Shown: positions 45,301 to 61,300, counted from the stretch's first letter. The stretch: 64,000 nt of DNA from Chrysomallon squamiferum (GCA_012295275.1 CM022670.1:17414698-17478697); one strand, 5' to 3'. Numbers and translations are program-made. The notes: generated by a model not told the origin, from the letters alone.

Positions 45301-48300
45301 AATGAAATGATCATCTATAAATTGTTAATAACTCAAATGCAGATTAGGGGTGAAGAAATTGAAAATGAAAGTAATAAAGGGGTCATCCCTATGAATACCA
45401 ATTTTAGGAATATTCTGTCTGTATTAGCTAACAAATAAATAAATAAATACAAAATATTACATAAATAAATAAATAAAATAAATAAATAGATTAAAAAAGT
45501 AAAATAAATAGATAACTAAAAATAATAAATTAATATATTAAGTATATTTCATCTAAAAATTTGAATTTGCAAATTTATTATGACAGTTGTACATGCATTA
45601 CTTATGAAATGGTTCTAATGGCTGCTGCTATTGTCACTTTATTAACTTGAAAGCATGAAGCAGATTTTTTTATTGAAGTTTGAGTAAACTTTAAGTATTA
45701 CTACAGTACAAACTTACTGAACATCAGAATATGTTCATTTAACAAGTCAACTGACATGTATATAATTGTTTTGATGTTTATGTTTTACCCAATTTAGTTA
45801 TTGAACGTCCATTCAGTGTCACTTTCAGCCAACTGCAGAATCTGTCTTGTCGTTTCTTGTTTTTCCCAATCCTAAATAACAACATTAATAACTCATTTAT
45901 AATTTCTATATAGAAAGAAATATCTAATTTTTAATAACCCTAAATAAAAACATTAATAACTGATTTATAATTTCTATGCTGTAAAGAATATGTAATATTT
46001 AATAATCCTAAATAACATTAATGACTCGTTTATAATTTTCATTCAGGCATATCTAATATTTAATAAAAATAATAAGCATGATATAAGATAAGGAATAACA
46101 GAGATATGTTTCAAAATGGACATATTCATCATCTAAAACCACTGTAAATATCTATAGTTAATTCACTTCTATAATCTTGCTAATGTGTTGACTTGATTCT
46201 TTCATTAAAAACACCTCTATCATTTCATTATACAGTATTATTACTTTTCATTATACATTATTATTATCTTTTATTATATAGTATTATTACTTTTCATTAA
46301 ACAGTATCAATATTTTTCTTTATACAGTATTATTATTTTTCATTATACAGTATTATTTTTCGTTTTGCAGTATTATTATTTTTCTTTATACAGTATTGTT
46401 ACCATTCATTATATAGTATTATTATTTGTCACTGTATAGTATTATTATTTTTCATTAATGGAGGTCAGTTCCATAACTCTCAACTAGTGTTTTAAATTAC
46501 AGATAGTTTTTAAAAACTTAGAAAAATCACTATAGTTGTATTTATCAAATAATATTATTATTTGTTTATTTAATTATTTTGAAAATTTATAAAATCGGAG
46601 ATTTTACCATTTTTTTAGTCTTTTCATGATTTTCTGCACTAAATCAGGTCTTCCTCCTTTCTGAAGAGCTATAAGAAGTTCTGGAACTCCGTGGTCATTT
46701 CTATGTAATCGACTGTCTCTCCAAGATTTCAGCAACTGATTCAAAAATAATGAAATGAAAATTAAAGAGGTTGTTTTTGTATTAAAGCTGTAACTTTAAT
46801 AAAATTAGTGAAAGCAAATAGTTTTCTTTAATACTGAAGATTACAAATGATAAATTTCCAGCAACTGATTCAAAAATTACAAAACATGTATTAAAGATAA
46901 TGTTCTTGTAATAAAACTTTAAAAAGATGAATAATTTTCTTTAAAACAAAAGATCTGGAGTAATGGTATACAGCATAACAGCAGAATCAAATTCTACAGT
47001 AAGGAATAAAAACTGAGTAGAAACTTGTAAATAATAAGAATATGTCAAACTGACCTTATTTCATTGTTTATTCTTACACTTTTGTAAATCAAACTTTAAT
47101 TCTTTTCAGTTTCAAATGTTTCATGTCATGTCTTTTACAGTGGCATTTAAAATAGTCAGAACTGTTAGAATAATATTTAACGATACAACACAAAATTATC
47201 TGTTTTAGTTATCAAAAGCTGACTGATACAAATGAGTAGTTCAACATGTTAACTGACTCTGTATCTCTGATTTTCTATAGTTTCTTCCTCGTCCTTCATT
47301 TTCAGAGATGTTTCTGAAAATCCCAACTGTACTGCAACACGCTGCCATTCAGAACCCAGGTCTTGAGCCAAATCCTTCAGCAGTTTTTCATTTGTGAACC
47401 CTTTCAAAACAAGAGAACAACTTTGTGAAAGAATCAGAGAGAGGGTCAGGCAGAGAGACAGACATACAGATATTTGTAAACCCTTTCAAAACAAGAGAAC
47501 AACACTGTGAAAGAATCCGACAGAGAGTCAGTCAGACAGAAGAAATTAATATTTTACAATATATAAATTCTTTTAGACTATATCTATCATATTTCCTGTT
47601 TGTAGAAACAAAGAAGTATATTGATGTCTTCCATGTTTTATTAATTACAGATGAAGCCTAATAATATGTAGATTTAAAGAAGGGTGTTTTGTATGTAAAA
47701 ATTAAAATATGCATACTACAAAGATCAAAAATTATTTGAATTATTAATAGTGGCACAACATGTCTTCATAGTGCACCAAAAAAAAAAAACCCAGACAGTC
47801 CTACACCAGTTTAAACATGCAGTCTATTTTACCTTCAAATGTCTTTTCCTCTTCAATATTTTCATTGTCTGATGTATTTATTGCTTCGTTTTCACTTCTG
47901 TGAATCTGGATAAAATGTAGCAATATTTGCGCCACAGTTTCATAAGTTGGATTGTCCTCAAACTCCTTCTGAGGATCTTCCATTTTCTTTGCAATATCCA
48001 CATACCCATCTTTGTCATCATCCACAATGACAGGCAGCTTGAGCACATTTTGTCTTTTAGGATGATACTGTAATTTTGTTAGTGTTTGTTTTTCTTTCAG
48101 AGCACTTCCAACTATGTTGATTTTAAACTCTTGTTTTGGAAATATGGTCAATTCTGTTGTATAGCTTGGCTTCTGATCTTTGTAACCTTCATTTTTCCAG
48201 TGTTGAAGACGTTTATGTAACTGCTTGTTTCTGGTGCATTCTACAACTACTTCTCCATTATTGGTGTCAGAAACATTCTTCAACATGGCCATAAAAACAA

Positions 48301-51114
48301 CACTGCACTGACGATGTTTGGCTTTATCCAGCAGCTCAGAATTTAACTTGATGACTTCTTTTTGTATTTCTTCTTCATCTTTCTTCTGCTCAATTTCTGA
48401 TTTTGAGTAGTCTGTCACTAATTTTTTATATTCTATTAAATTGAATCTGGAAAATATTTTTAAAAAGTAACTATCTATGGAAAAAAGAACATATATATTT
48501 TCCAAATGTATGGTTTACATATTCATTATTTTAAAACATGTATTTCGTTTTTAACTGATGAGATTCATATAGGAATGCATATTTGTATCAATAAAATTAT
48601 ATGACAGAAGAATAAATGTAATAAAACATTAAACATTTTTTTTCAAATTCAAAGGGTGCAGAGAAAAAAACAGTTTCAATTGATATAAAAGTGTCAGTTT
48701 AAAAAAAAGAAAAAGAAATACGGTATCTTCACTGATATTTATTTTAAGTATTTTTTCAATAATGTATGTAGTCTTTATGATACTCACTCTGAGAAATGCT
48801 GCATGTGCACACTGACTCTATCATTATCAATGGGAGGATTTTTATGAAGGATTTCCCAAAAATCTTCATTTTCACTATCAACTTGCTCATGGCAAGCCAT
48901 CACATATAGGTCACCTTTTCCAAAGAAGTCATTAGGCAGCCCAACTGTTATAATCACCTCTTTGTTTGGCTGTTCTCCAGCAGAATGGCTAATATCAAAA
49001 AAATTGGATAACGAGAGCACGTTGTCAAATCTGTCTTCTTCAAGAGGTGGTTTTGGAATTACCTACAGGAGAAAGTAAAGATAATGATAATTTCACAGCT
49101 ATGAATTATGATTTATTTTAATATTTCTAAATCTTATTTACAGATTTAAATAAAAGAAGAAGAAAAGAAATTAATATAAAAAATAATGTTACCAGGTTGA
49201 TATTTTAGACAAGCATAACAATAACTAAATTGATAGACATATCAGATCCATAATAATAAAATTTCTTGTGCTGTATTTTAATTTTCACCAGTGATGAATT
49301 TTTCTAAATTTATAATGTTTGTAGGTGTAATTTCTTTTCTTTCAAAATTGTTGTTAGCTATGAAACATGTCTACCTCGAAGTTAAGATGTCCATGTTTCT
49401 CAAACGTTTCTGGTTTGACAAAAATGTCCACTGCTGCCATATTTGATGAGAAAGTTCCACCAACTGCTGTGACTGGAAACTTTTCTGTTATTGGTAAAGT
49501 CACCAAAACAAAGGAATTCATTGAACAAGGATTGATTTTAGCATAGCACACCCACTGATCCTTTAAACAGAAAAATGTTAATAAAATGAACAACAATAGT
49601 AATGATAATAATAGAAGTAGTACTAGTAGTAGTAGTAGTAGTAGTAGTAGTAATAGTATGAATAGCAACAAACTCAACAAGAACAATAGCAATAATAATA
49701 CTATAATAACAATTATAAATAAATAAATAAATGCTGGTTTTTTGTCACAAAAACCATCAAAAATACATATTAAAAAGAAAAATATGACAGAAAAAGAGGT
49801 ACAATTAGAGAACTTGATTGTAGATAATAATTATACATATAAATAAACAGAAAAAGAAATAAATACATAACCTTTTTAACTTCTCTAATATCCTTCAGCT
49901 TTCCAATGTATTCCTGTCTGTCTGTTTTCATGTAAACCTCTTCGAATCTTTCTCGCTTGGAGTAAACTGGTATTTTCAGAATAAAGTCATCTGACACATC
50001 AGTTGTAAAGATTCGAAACTCAAAAACGTCACTCATGATGAGTTCTCTGTCAGTTGGAAGCATGTCATTTCTGCTGTATTCAGGCCGCATTCGTCTCCAC
50101 ACCATACCAACTGGCTTACTCCCCAATGATGTCTGAGTTCTTATTGTTAGTCCAATCTGATGAAGGTCATAGGTCATGTTTCCTTTAAGAGTTACAAACT
50201 CTGTCTGTATGTAGCTAAAAACACAAATATAAACTAATTAACATTTAGTATAAATTAATAAGCATAAGTATGAACTGATGAATCTAAGTATATACTAATA
50301 AATATAAATACATACTAATAAACATAAGTATAAACTAATAAACATAAGAATATACTAATGAAGATAAGTATAAACCAATAAAGATAAACTAATAAAGGCA
50401 AGCATAAACTAATAATCATAACTAATAAACATAGTATATACTGAAAAACAGAATTATAAACTAATGAACATAAGTATATACTAATAAAGATAAGCAAAAA
50501 CTAATAAACATAAGTATAAACTGATAAACATAAGTATATACTAATAAAGATAAATATAAACTAATAAACTTAAGTATAAACTAATAAAGATGAGTATGAA
50601 CTACTGAAGTCAACAATGCTGTTTCTAATCTTGATGAAGAAATATTGACATTTCAACAAGTTATGCAGATAGGTTTCAGGTCAAATGCCACATTTATTAA
50701 TTTATAATATTACAAAAACAAAATTTCCTGACCTATTCAAGTTTCAAAACTTATTCTAGGATACAGCATATTCTGTTGAATATGTACTGGCTGCACTAAA
50801 CTGAAACTGAATTGGTCTAACCCTTTGTCAATGAATTGTTTGTTTTTAAAATGAGGATTTTTCATGCTTTACCTTGAAATATTTCATGTAGTTTGTAAAA
50901 ATAAAAGAGATTAATAGTAGTGACAAACAAATATTTTATGACAAAATTTCAATCATTCGGCTCATATTATGTTATTGTTTTAGTTTTTCCTTACTTTTTT
51001 TGTTGTTGTTACAATATTAAAATAATAAAATATTCAGATATATTTGCCTGGATATTGTATCACTCTCTCTGTAAATATACGTACTTATCTGTAAATCTAA
51101 ACATCTCTCTCTCT

Positions 51115-51161
<47 letters not shown>

Positions 51162-51989
51162 ACATATAAAAAATTACCCATTTTCAATGCCTTGTGAAAT
51201 AACCTTGGATTCCTTCATCAAACTGCGCATTTTTGGATTTCTGCAGCTAGAAGCTGGACTCTGATTTTCCTAGAGAATTAATTTCATTGATTAATTAATT
51301 TCTATATGGCATGTTATACTGAAAGTCTGCCCTGAATTATGCCTTAAAATTAAATTCAAGCCAATTTTTCTCTCAATATACAAATTAAAAGTTCTCTTTC
51401 AAAAAAAAAAAAAAAAAGAAACATATTTTTTCTCTGAGATCTGAAATGTTAAAAATACTTTCTATAATTATTATGGTAGTAATAATTAAAGTTAAAAAAA
51501 TTAATAAATAAACAAAATAATGTGTGACCTCTGAGAAACAAAAGAAAGGAAAAAAATAATAAAATTTTTTAATATAATCCTCTTCCCACCAGTGACAAAT
51601 GAAAAAATAGTGTAGTAAAAATAAATAATGTGGGTGTTACAAATACATAAGAAATGAAATAAAGAAGACAATTACCTTGTCTAGAATTGTTCCATCAGCT
51701 CCACAGAAGGTAAGAAGATCAGCTGCTTCCCATTTGGATTTATTAACTGCATAGTGAAGTGGTGTTCGTCCATACTGAAAGTGAAGACAACATGTAGATT
51801 CCTTGTAATTTTTAATAGTTATTTAAAACCAGGCATGACATTTCAAACTAACAATAAACCAATCAGCTTTAATTTCTATTTTATTTTTCCTATCATATTA
51901 TTATATATATATATATCAACTGTGTGTGTGTGAGTGTGTTTTTATGTATAAGTTGTGTTTTTGTTTTTGTATTTATTTGTATATGTCTT

Positions 51990-52033
<44 letters not shown>

Positions 52034-52359
52034 GATACAGATAAGAACATCAGACTTACTTTGTCTCTGATATTTAGTTTGGCTTTGTTTCTTAGAAGAA
52101 GTTTCAGACTTTCCATGTCACCATAGGCAGATATATAATGCAGCGGAGTCCGATGAAGCTGTTATATATAAATAATATATATATTTTTTTCATTTTTCTT
52201 GTTTTTTTCTGTTTTCTGTTACTGTTTTGTCTTCAACAGCTCTCATCTATCTGACTGTTATCTAATATCTTTTTTACATTTTTAATATTTTATGTTATCT
52301 GTCTGTGAAAGGAAAATAAAGCCAAATCAAGATTAGGTAATTACTTAAAACAATACTAC

Positions 52360-52390
<31 letters not shown>

Positions 52391-55300
52391 CTATATAAGT
52401 AATAAAAAAGAATCTTTCTGAACTTTGGTGGTCAGCCTTTACAACACATCTCAACTCTGGAGAAGTGTACACAGTGTGATTCAATGTCATCACTAGTAAA
52501 TCATGATTATTCTTACATCATCCACTTTGTTTACACTGGCACCATGACTCAGTAATAGTTTCTGTATGACAAAATTTCTCAGCTGACATGATCGCATGAA
52601 TGGAGTTGCACCATTCTGAAATGATAAAAACAAACGTGTAATAAGAAAACACAATCAGATGTGTGTGTGTGTGTGTATCTGTGTGTGTTTGTATGTATGT
52701 GTGTTTGTAAGCATATCTCTACTGTGTATGTATATGTTTGTGTGTTTGTGTCTGTGTGTATATGACACATCAATGATTTTATGTATGTATTTATATGTAT
52801 TTATTTTTGTGTGTGTGTGGGCATCATTTTCAAACTGAGTCTGTGTAAAAAGTTAATCAGAGTTCTAAAAAAAAATATCATATCACTGAGAACATAGTAG
52901 AGCTGGATGCTAGTCACACAAATTATGTTAATGTGTTTCTGATCAGGATTTAGATAATTAAAACCAACATTGTGTCCTTTTTCTGTGTTTCTAATCAACT
53001 ACTTGGTAAAAGATCAGCAGTAGAATAAAAGTTTATGTTTATTAAGGACATGACTTTAGTGTTAAAATTCTAGTTAATCAGGATAGAGCAGAAACACACC
53101 ATTCCTCTCTTGTTAATATGAGCTCCGATATCCAAGTCATTTTCAATATTGCCTGTCTGTCCAAGTTCCACATGATTAAATAACAAGTCTGTGGCATTTT
53201 CAATAACGTAACTGAAAGAAGAAATAATTATAAACAAAGTACAGAACCACAGAAATTACTCTTTCATTCAATTATTGCCACTTTGACATTTAATTATTAC
53301 ATTCACTTTTTTTTTTATCCCTGAAAATAATTACAATTTTATTTTTATTTTTCAGAAAAATATAACTAGTATTTGGATTTAAACAAAGCGTAATATTAAT
53401 AAATGTAGAGATGTGTTATTATTGTCTGCTTTGAAGGATCCCAAGTGTATTTCACCAATTTTCAACATCTTACTATTCTGATAACAAATAAAATTACTAA
53501 AAAATAAATAAATAAATTTCATACTACATGTATATTAACAGTAAGTATATAAATTTCATAATAAATGTACACAACAAACCTGCTGGTTCCTATGGGTCGT
53601 TCCAGTCTTGATACTTTTGGTCTCTTCTGTATTTTCATTTGTTCAGAGCATGTGACTGTGAGCAGAGAATTGACACTACCAGAATGAACAGATGTTAAAC
53701 TTGATCCTTTTGATAATGATCTTGGTACGTCTGTGTTTTCAAGGGCAGCAACAATGTCTTTCTGCAATTGCTCAGCAGTAGTGTCATTCGAAACTGCACA
53801 TTCTAAAACACCTTCTTTAAATGTAGCAGTTATGGTAGGTGAACCAATTTCTTTAAAGACCACATTCTGCAGTTCTGACTGAAGAAGTTTTCTGGCATTG
53901 TCTTGGTTATTGGAAATGTACTGCATAGCCTGTTCAAAGTTTCTGATGGATGTTGAAACAGCATGTAGGGTTTCAGTGTTATTAATTAGACTGTGGAACA
54001 CTGGAACTTTTACTGAATTTTCTGACAGGTTTATCTTCAACACTTCAGACAAGCACTGAGTCACCTCTTGAGGAGCTTGACTTTCAAATGATTTGCATAA
54101 AGCACGTCTAAGTGTATCTGCTACTGGTTGATATGGCTTCTCACAAACCAGCAGCGATGATTTAAAGTTTATATGTAGACCACTTTCTGTTACAGAAGTT
54201 ACATCAGCCATTTCATCCTTTTCAGTAATTTCTATTTCAAATTCTGGACAAAAACCTACTGAAAGAGTTCCTAAATTGCTCAAAGCTTTCAAAAATGATT
54301 TATAAACAGATTCGTTTTCACCAGTGAAAACGGTTGATATATCCTGAAGTGTCACCAAAACAATATATGCTACAACTTGAAGGGCAGATTTTTGTATGAA
54401 TACAGAAGAATCAAACATCAGATTCACACCCAGATTTGTAGCAATCCTCCAGCTATCATAGAGCATGTAACCAACATCTAACAACTTTTTCATATCACCT
54501 GTCATCCTTGTTGCCTTTTCAATTGCTGGGATGATAAATAATGAATGTTCGTAACCTTTACAAATGTCATCAAATGACAGAAAGAGGACATTTTCTGATT
54601 TATTTTCTTTTGATTCCAAATGTCTTGAAAACACCTCAATTTCAGTCTTTAGGCATGATGCAAACTGACTTGCAAATGAGCTGTCTGGAATGTAGTACAG
54701 CCTGTTTTTCACAGACATGAGCTGTAAGTGTTTACACTGTGTCACTTGTTTAAATGGAATGAAATACCACATGCCTGTTAGAGAATGTGTGCCACATTTC
54801 TCTACTTCTTCATACTGTAAAATCTTAAAATTCATTTTGAATTCCTCATAATCATATTCTCTTATTATTTTTCTATAAAATGTATTTTCAAAATACTCAG
54901 AGTATTTTATCTTTTTTTTTTTTTTATAACATTCACTTTTCTGTTTAATTAAGTATATTGTCATTTTGGACATGTTTTTCAGTTCGGTGTAATTAAAAGC
55001 ACACCAGAATCCATTTGGTAATGTGGCTTCCCCCAGAAGCCAGCAGTCAGCTGTCGTCAGTCCTTGAATCAAAGTTTCTTCATAACAGTTCAGAGTTTGT
55101 TCAGAAAATGTGTCCACATACATTTTAAGCAAGTCAAATGGGTGAGTCATGGAACGGCTGTCAAAACGAGCCACCTCTTCCACCCAGTTGTTGGAATTAA
55201 ACCTAATGTCTAGTCTCAGTCCACATGATTTCTCAAATGTTTCTCCAGCCTTTTTACTCTCTCTACTAATTCATCACATGTACAGTTCTCTCTTATATCC

Positions 55301-58300
55301 TTGATCTCCATGTCTATAAATATTTTATCAAAATCCAGTCCATCAATCTGCCAGTCACCATTCATTGATTTTATTACTTTAAGGCAAATTGTTAAAATCC
55401 TATTCTTGTAGAAAATATCTGATATATCCTTTGGTGAAACAGCTAGGATCTTAATTTGAACCACATCCATTTCAAACCACAGCAAATATTTATATGCCAC
55501 AGCAATCAGTTTAATGACAGGTCTAACTTTCTTTCTGAAAAAGGAATCTATGGGTTGCAAAACACCAGCTTTTTCAAATGATTGCAGATCAATATCTAGT
55601 TCTAACTGATTGTAAGGAGATTTATCTGAGACACCCACAAGACAATCAGCAGTCATGCAGAAAACAGCAGCACATATTCTAAATGACTCATATACTGGGA
55701 AAAGAGATTTTTTATAATATGGATAAAAATCTTTCAGTGTGAAGTACCAGAAAATTCTGCTATCATCTGATGACAGGCCGATCTTTTTATCTGTAGGTAA
55801 CATGTCAACATATTTGACAACTATGTTTTTAATGGCAGATACTAAACCAATAGCTTTCTTCACAGCAGCTTCACCACCAACAGCTTCAATGTTTTCAAGA
55901 AGAAAACCTGACTGGAGAATTGTTGATTCAAGTCCACCAAGTATGTATCCATCATGTTTTCCTGCTAGAGTGAGAAAGATGTTCTCTCTGTGTTGTCTGT
56001 CTTTGGCAGAATCAAGTGATCCCCAATCAATTTCCACTTTAATATTTTGTCCCTTCAACAGATCCATTATCTGTTAAAAAGAGAAATATATTAAAATAAA
56101 GACCACAATAACAATCAGTATTTAATCTATCTGCATCAACTCTTCAAAGTGCTAAAACTTATTCAATAAATCATTTATTAACCAGTTGTGGAAATAACTG
56201 TAATGATGTAAATTGTACTTACTCGTTTTTCAAGTTCAGGAATGGATTCCTCTATTTCTGTTTTCAGAGATTCTTCTTGTGAAAGTTCAACAGGAATCTC
56301 AGCTGTGTCAACAACAAGGTTTCCTCTGTTGCCATCACTCAGCCTCAGACACACTTTATCATGTAATTCATTACCAAGCACTTTCATCTGTGGCTCTTGA
56401 GAAGATTCGTCTTCTACACAAGATACAATCAGTGTTGTGATAAATTTCCACTGAGATGACTCTAAGTTTATTTCTTGCTGATACCTGCCTATTACCAGTT
56501 TGGAGAGTATTACTGAATAAAGCCAAATCCCTTGTATGCCATACTTGTTACCTGCAGCTTCAAAGCTTTTTATGTCAATTCTTAACTCCTTTTCCATAAA
56601 ATGACTTGGTAAAAATGATTTCTCTGTCACTTCTACATCTTCCAGAACTTGTCTGAAGTGATCATCTGGCTTCATGCAGAGCAGTGCTTCTGCCTGTGAC
56701 ACTCTCTCAGTCTGGTTTATTATGGAACTAATCCACTCCTCATCTCCAGGATGTGAAAGACCAATGCACCATCTTATGGACAATGGTAAAGTATCTCCTA
56801 GTTCTGTCAGCGTTTTAACTTGTTCTGAATCTGTGTAAATATTTAATTCTTCAATTACCTTCACAGCATGAAGATTTCCAAAACCAAATGCTATGTCCAA
56901 AGCAGAAGGTGATAATGGTTTACTAAGTACATCAGTTTCAGTGATGATAGCAGAAAACAAGGTTGTGTTGTGACCAGCAATTGCTTGTAAACATAATTCA
57001 GCAGTCACAGATGCTAGTATTTCTTTGTTGTTTCTAAACAAGTAAGATGTTGCTGAATCAAAACCATACTGTAAAGTTTTATATATCAGCTCTGTGATAC
57101 CGTTTGGCTTTGATGCATTGTGTATGATAAATATCTGGGCAACAGCAACAGATGATTGATATCCCATTGCTGTTAATCCAATATCTAAGACATCTGATGT
57201 ATGACACATCTCAGACCAAGCAAGGTGATTTATTAATGGATGAGTAAAAGTTCCTCTGCCATCAGGAACATATGTAAGCATAAAGTTTTCTCTTTTCTTG
57301 AAATCACGGACAGATATATTATTACGTGTGTCACAGCTTGATGAAAGCATTTTTGACCAACCAATGCATCTGTCAAGTAAACAGTCAATGCAGGAAAGAT
57401 CAGTCTCAGTGTGTGATGCATGTTCTGCAGTGTCCAGCTCAACACCTTTCAACAAGTCTGGAAGGATAGAATGATGACCAAATGCAACACACAAAGCTGC
57501 TGGAATGTAGTTATTCTTGTCATGTTTCAAGAAAAGTTGATCTTCAGCTTTTTCTGTAATGAGTCTACAGATTTCCTTATTGCCTGCCAGTGCAACATGA
57601 TGCAATATTGTCTCACCAGTATCTGAAACCCAGTCTAAGCACTGGTCTTCATCAAAAAGTATCTTCACACATTCCACCTGATGGTTTTCAATGGCACAGA
57701 CAATTGGTATTTTACCCTTCTGGGAGGACCTGCGAGTCCATGCTGTCATATTGTCAGTAGAATATTTCTGTATTAGCTTCAGTAAATGGAGGAGAGATTT
57801 CTCACATCCAGTTATTGCACAAAGATGAAGAAGTGGATAAAATGAATAAGACATTTTTATGGTGTTAACAATGGTTTCTCCACCTACTTCAAGTACTGCG
57901 CAAGCACCACTGTCATCCTTCATTGCCAGAAGATGTGGGAGATCTATGTCTGTCCAAAATCTTGAAAATGTTACTTTTTCATAACTCATCAATAAATATT
58001 TCTTTCTGTGTTTTTTCCTCATTTTCCTGAAATCATCCAGCACTGTAATATCTTTTGGCATAAAGACTTGTTCATGTCTTGGTAGTTTTGCATTGTTGTT
58101 GAGAGCCAGTTTAAACCACCCTGTCTGATTTAGATCCCTACTTTTCTTTTGCTTCAAATCCATTTTTCCCATTTCTTCTAACAAGTGTACTAGTTCAATG
58201 TTTCCCATAGATCGAGCAATATCAAATGGTGTCAAACCTGTACTGTCAGTACTTTTCACAGCTTCTTTCTGAAGTCCGAGGACTCCTTCAGCTACCTGTT

Positions 58301-61300
58301 TCATGTTAAACAGGCAGGCATAATGCAATGTACTCATATGAAAGGAGTCTGTTTTCAAAACATCAAGAATCCTGTTTGACATCAAGTACATACAGACTGA
58401 TTCATTTCCATGTTTTGCAGCCACTAGAAGAAGATCCTCAAAAAATCTCTTTGTTGAAAAACGAGAATAACCTTTTGACTTTAGAATTGTCTCTAGAACC
58501 TGAGTGTTGGACACGGTTGCTGCAGAGTAAAGACAACTTGTGCTTGGAGTTTCATTTTGATCTGTCAAAACTTGTAAACAAAACTCAATTATATTTAAAT
58601 TTCCACTGATAACTGCACAATCAATAGCAGATTTGGGATTTCGTCTTGATGGAATGTTGTTCACAACTGCATGTAATGAAACACCCTCATTTACCAAATA
58701 CTGAGCAAGTTCTTTATTGCCATGTAAGCAGCACACACACAGGAGAGTCTGCAGCAATGTGCGAAACTGATCTTTCATTGGGACATCCGTCTGAGACAGT
58801 CCTTTCCTCATCCACTCAATAAGCATCTCTGCATTTTGACCCAAACCAAATTTTCCAATGTTCATCAAGTGCTGACTCCATGGTTCAATTTCACCAATGT
58901 TGATGTCTTTTTTGTTATTATCTTGTATCACTATGTCAAGCATTGGAAACAGGTTCTGTTTAATAGCTTTCTTCAAAACAGTTTTTTCTAAAATCATTGT
59001 TATATGGCTGCTAGCCAGTTCTAGCATCTTAGCTCTTTCCAGTAAATCACTATCTTTGTTTTCGCCTGGATTATACTTTGCAAATACAAAGAGGAGATCT
59101 ATAACAGTAAGGCATTTTGTGATTTTTCTTGAGTACAAATCAGCACATCTATGGAAATCATTAATAAACTGCATAGTCCAAGACTGACCAACAAGTGCAC
59201 AAGTGACAAGGAAAATGTCTGTAACTGGACCAATTTTTTCTCTGAAAATTAGTCTTGCCAAATTTTCTATATCTGTTTTATCCATCACATTAACATTAGA
59301 AGTGAACAGAATTTTATTGGCAAGAAAAAAATCTTTTGACATTTTATCTGAAAGGTGTTTCAACTCAGTTTTTATTTCTTCATTGAATTTTTTGTTTTGT
59401 TTATGTATTTCTCTGATGATGTTTGAAATGCCATAGCATTCACATATGCAGACAGCAAAGGCATCAAACAGCTGTGGTTCATTTTTTAAAAACAGCTTCT
59501 TTTTTATGCAGAGCTGTACTGCCTGCAATTGACTGTTTGCTACAGCAAACACCAGAGGTGAATGAAATTGGCACAATTCTGAAATTGATTGATATGTAGA
59601 CATCTGCAACAAATATTCCATTAATTCTACATTTCCATGTGCTGCAGCTGCATGAACCATAGTAGATGATGTTTTAACACTGAATTTCAACAGGCTCAGT
59701 AAATATTGAACCTTTTTTCTCAAAGCTACAGTCTGTGTGTCTTCTTCTGATTTCATTTGTGTAATTGTAATCTGTGGAGTCAATGATTTTGTTACCTGTT
59801 TTGGTGGGTGGAGGTAAATATTAAATGTTTTACTGTGTGGAGATATGAGAGAAGCAATTTGACGAGAATCACTTCGTTTCCAATTGTTCCTGCTTGCATT
59901 CACAAGTCTCCTGGTTTCACCTTCTTTCTTACGAATGATAAACTTCCGTTTAGGTTTCCAATCTGGTACAGGTCTGCTATGAAGCCCTCCACCACTAAGA
60001 ATTAGATTTTCTGCAATATTCCAATGTTGATTTGCCATTGCATACCACAGAGGTGTAGCACCAGATTTATCTTTCATATTGAGAATGGTTTTTACTGATT
60101 TGTATCCATTTTCACCAAGTTTTGAAAGAATGAGAATCATTGTTTGAGATTTTCCTTTTTGACACAGGTAATGGATGGCTGTCATGTTGTGAATGTCTGA
60201 ATACGACATTTGATCTGCCAGCTTTGTGCACATTTCAGAGTTTTCCAAGAGGACATTCAACAAAGAATTCACTATATCATCATTTCTTACTCTGCACACA
60301 GATGTCAACATTTCTCCATCTCCATTTTTCATGACATCCAGAATGTCAGATTTGTACTTACTCAGTAACAGGGTACCCAGTGTACTAGGTGCTTCAGTAA
60401 TCAGTTTGATAAGTTCTCTGTAACATAATTATTTTATTTAAATTCAGTAATATGTCTTCTAAATTAAAATATTATTTTCAAAAATGTGAAACACTCAGAC
60501 ACCCACCATTACACTTATACACATATACATATGTACACAAACACACTGACATCCACATGCACATTCAATTATAGCTATGTTTCTTAAACCAATTTTATGG
60601 TTAAAAACAATTTACATAATCTGAATTATTAATACAATATCTAGTTATAATAGTATTTATTTATCCTTCTCAGTCTGGGATAATCTTTGTAACAGATGTT
60701 TATAATGACTAGCAAAGTTAAAATGAAAGATTAAATTTAGAAGAAACAACTTACTTTGGATGTGACTTCATGTGTTTGATATAGTTCGTTTTTCAACAAG
60801 TACTCCACTATTTGCCAGTATTTTTTGGTTACTGCCATTTTAAATACAGTTCCATTGTCTCTGTGGTCTGCCCAAAAAATCTCTTTGGAGCTAAATTTTA
60901 AAAATATATATTTTTAAAATAAATTAATAAATATAATTATCAAAATGTTTTGATTTATGTATTAATCCTGAAGTATGTAAAATATCTGAGATCATTTTAT
61001 GAATATTTCTATAGTTGAATAATGATAATTTTAATAATTAGGACTAGGAGTAATGAAAATAATAGGAATAATAATAACTATAATGACAAGAAGAACAACA
61101 AAAACAATAACAATAACAATAATAATAATCATAATAATAACAATAACTGCATTAGCATAAATTAATTGTTTACTTACTATTAAAATAGGAAGAAAAAGAA
61201 TAAGTTAATTTTTGTTTCTTTTTATAAAAAATTGATTCATTAATTGTGTACTAGATAAAGGCAGAACTTAATATATTGACAGTAAAAAAAAATCAGTGTA

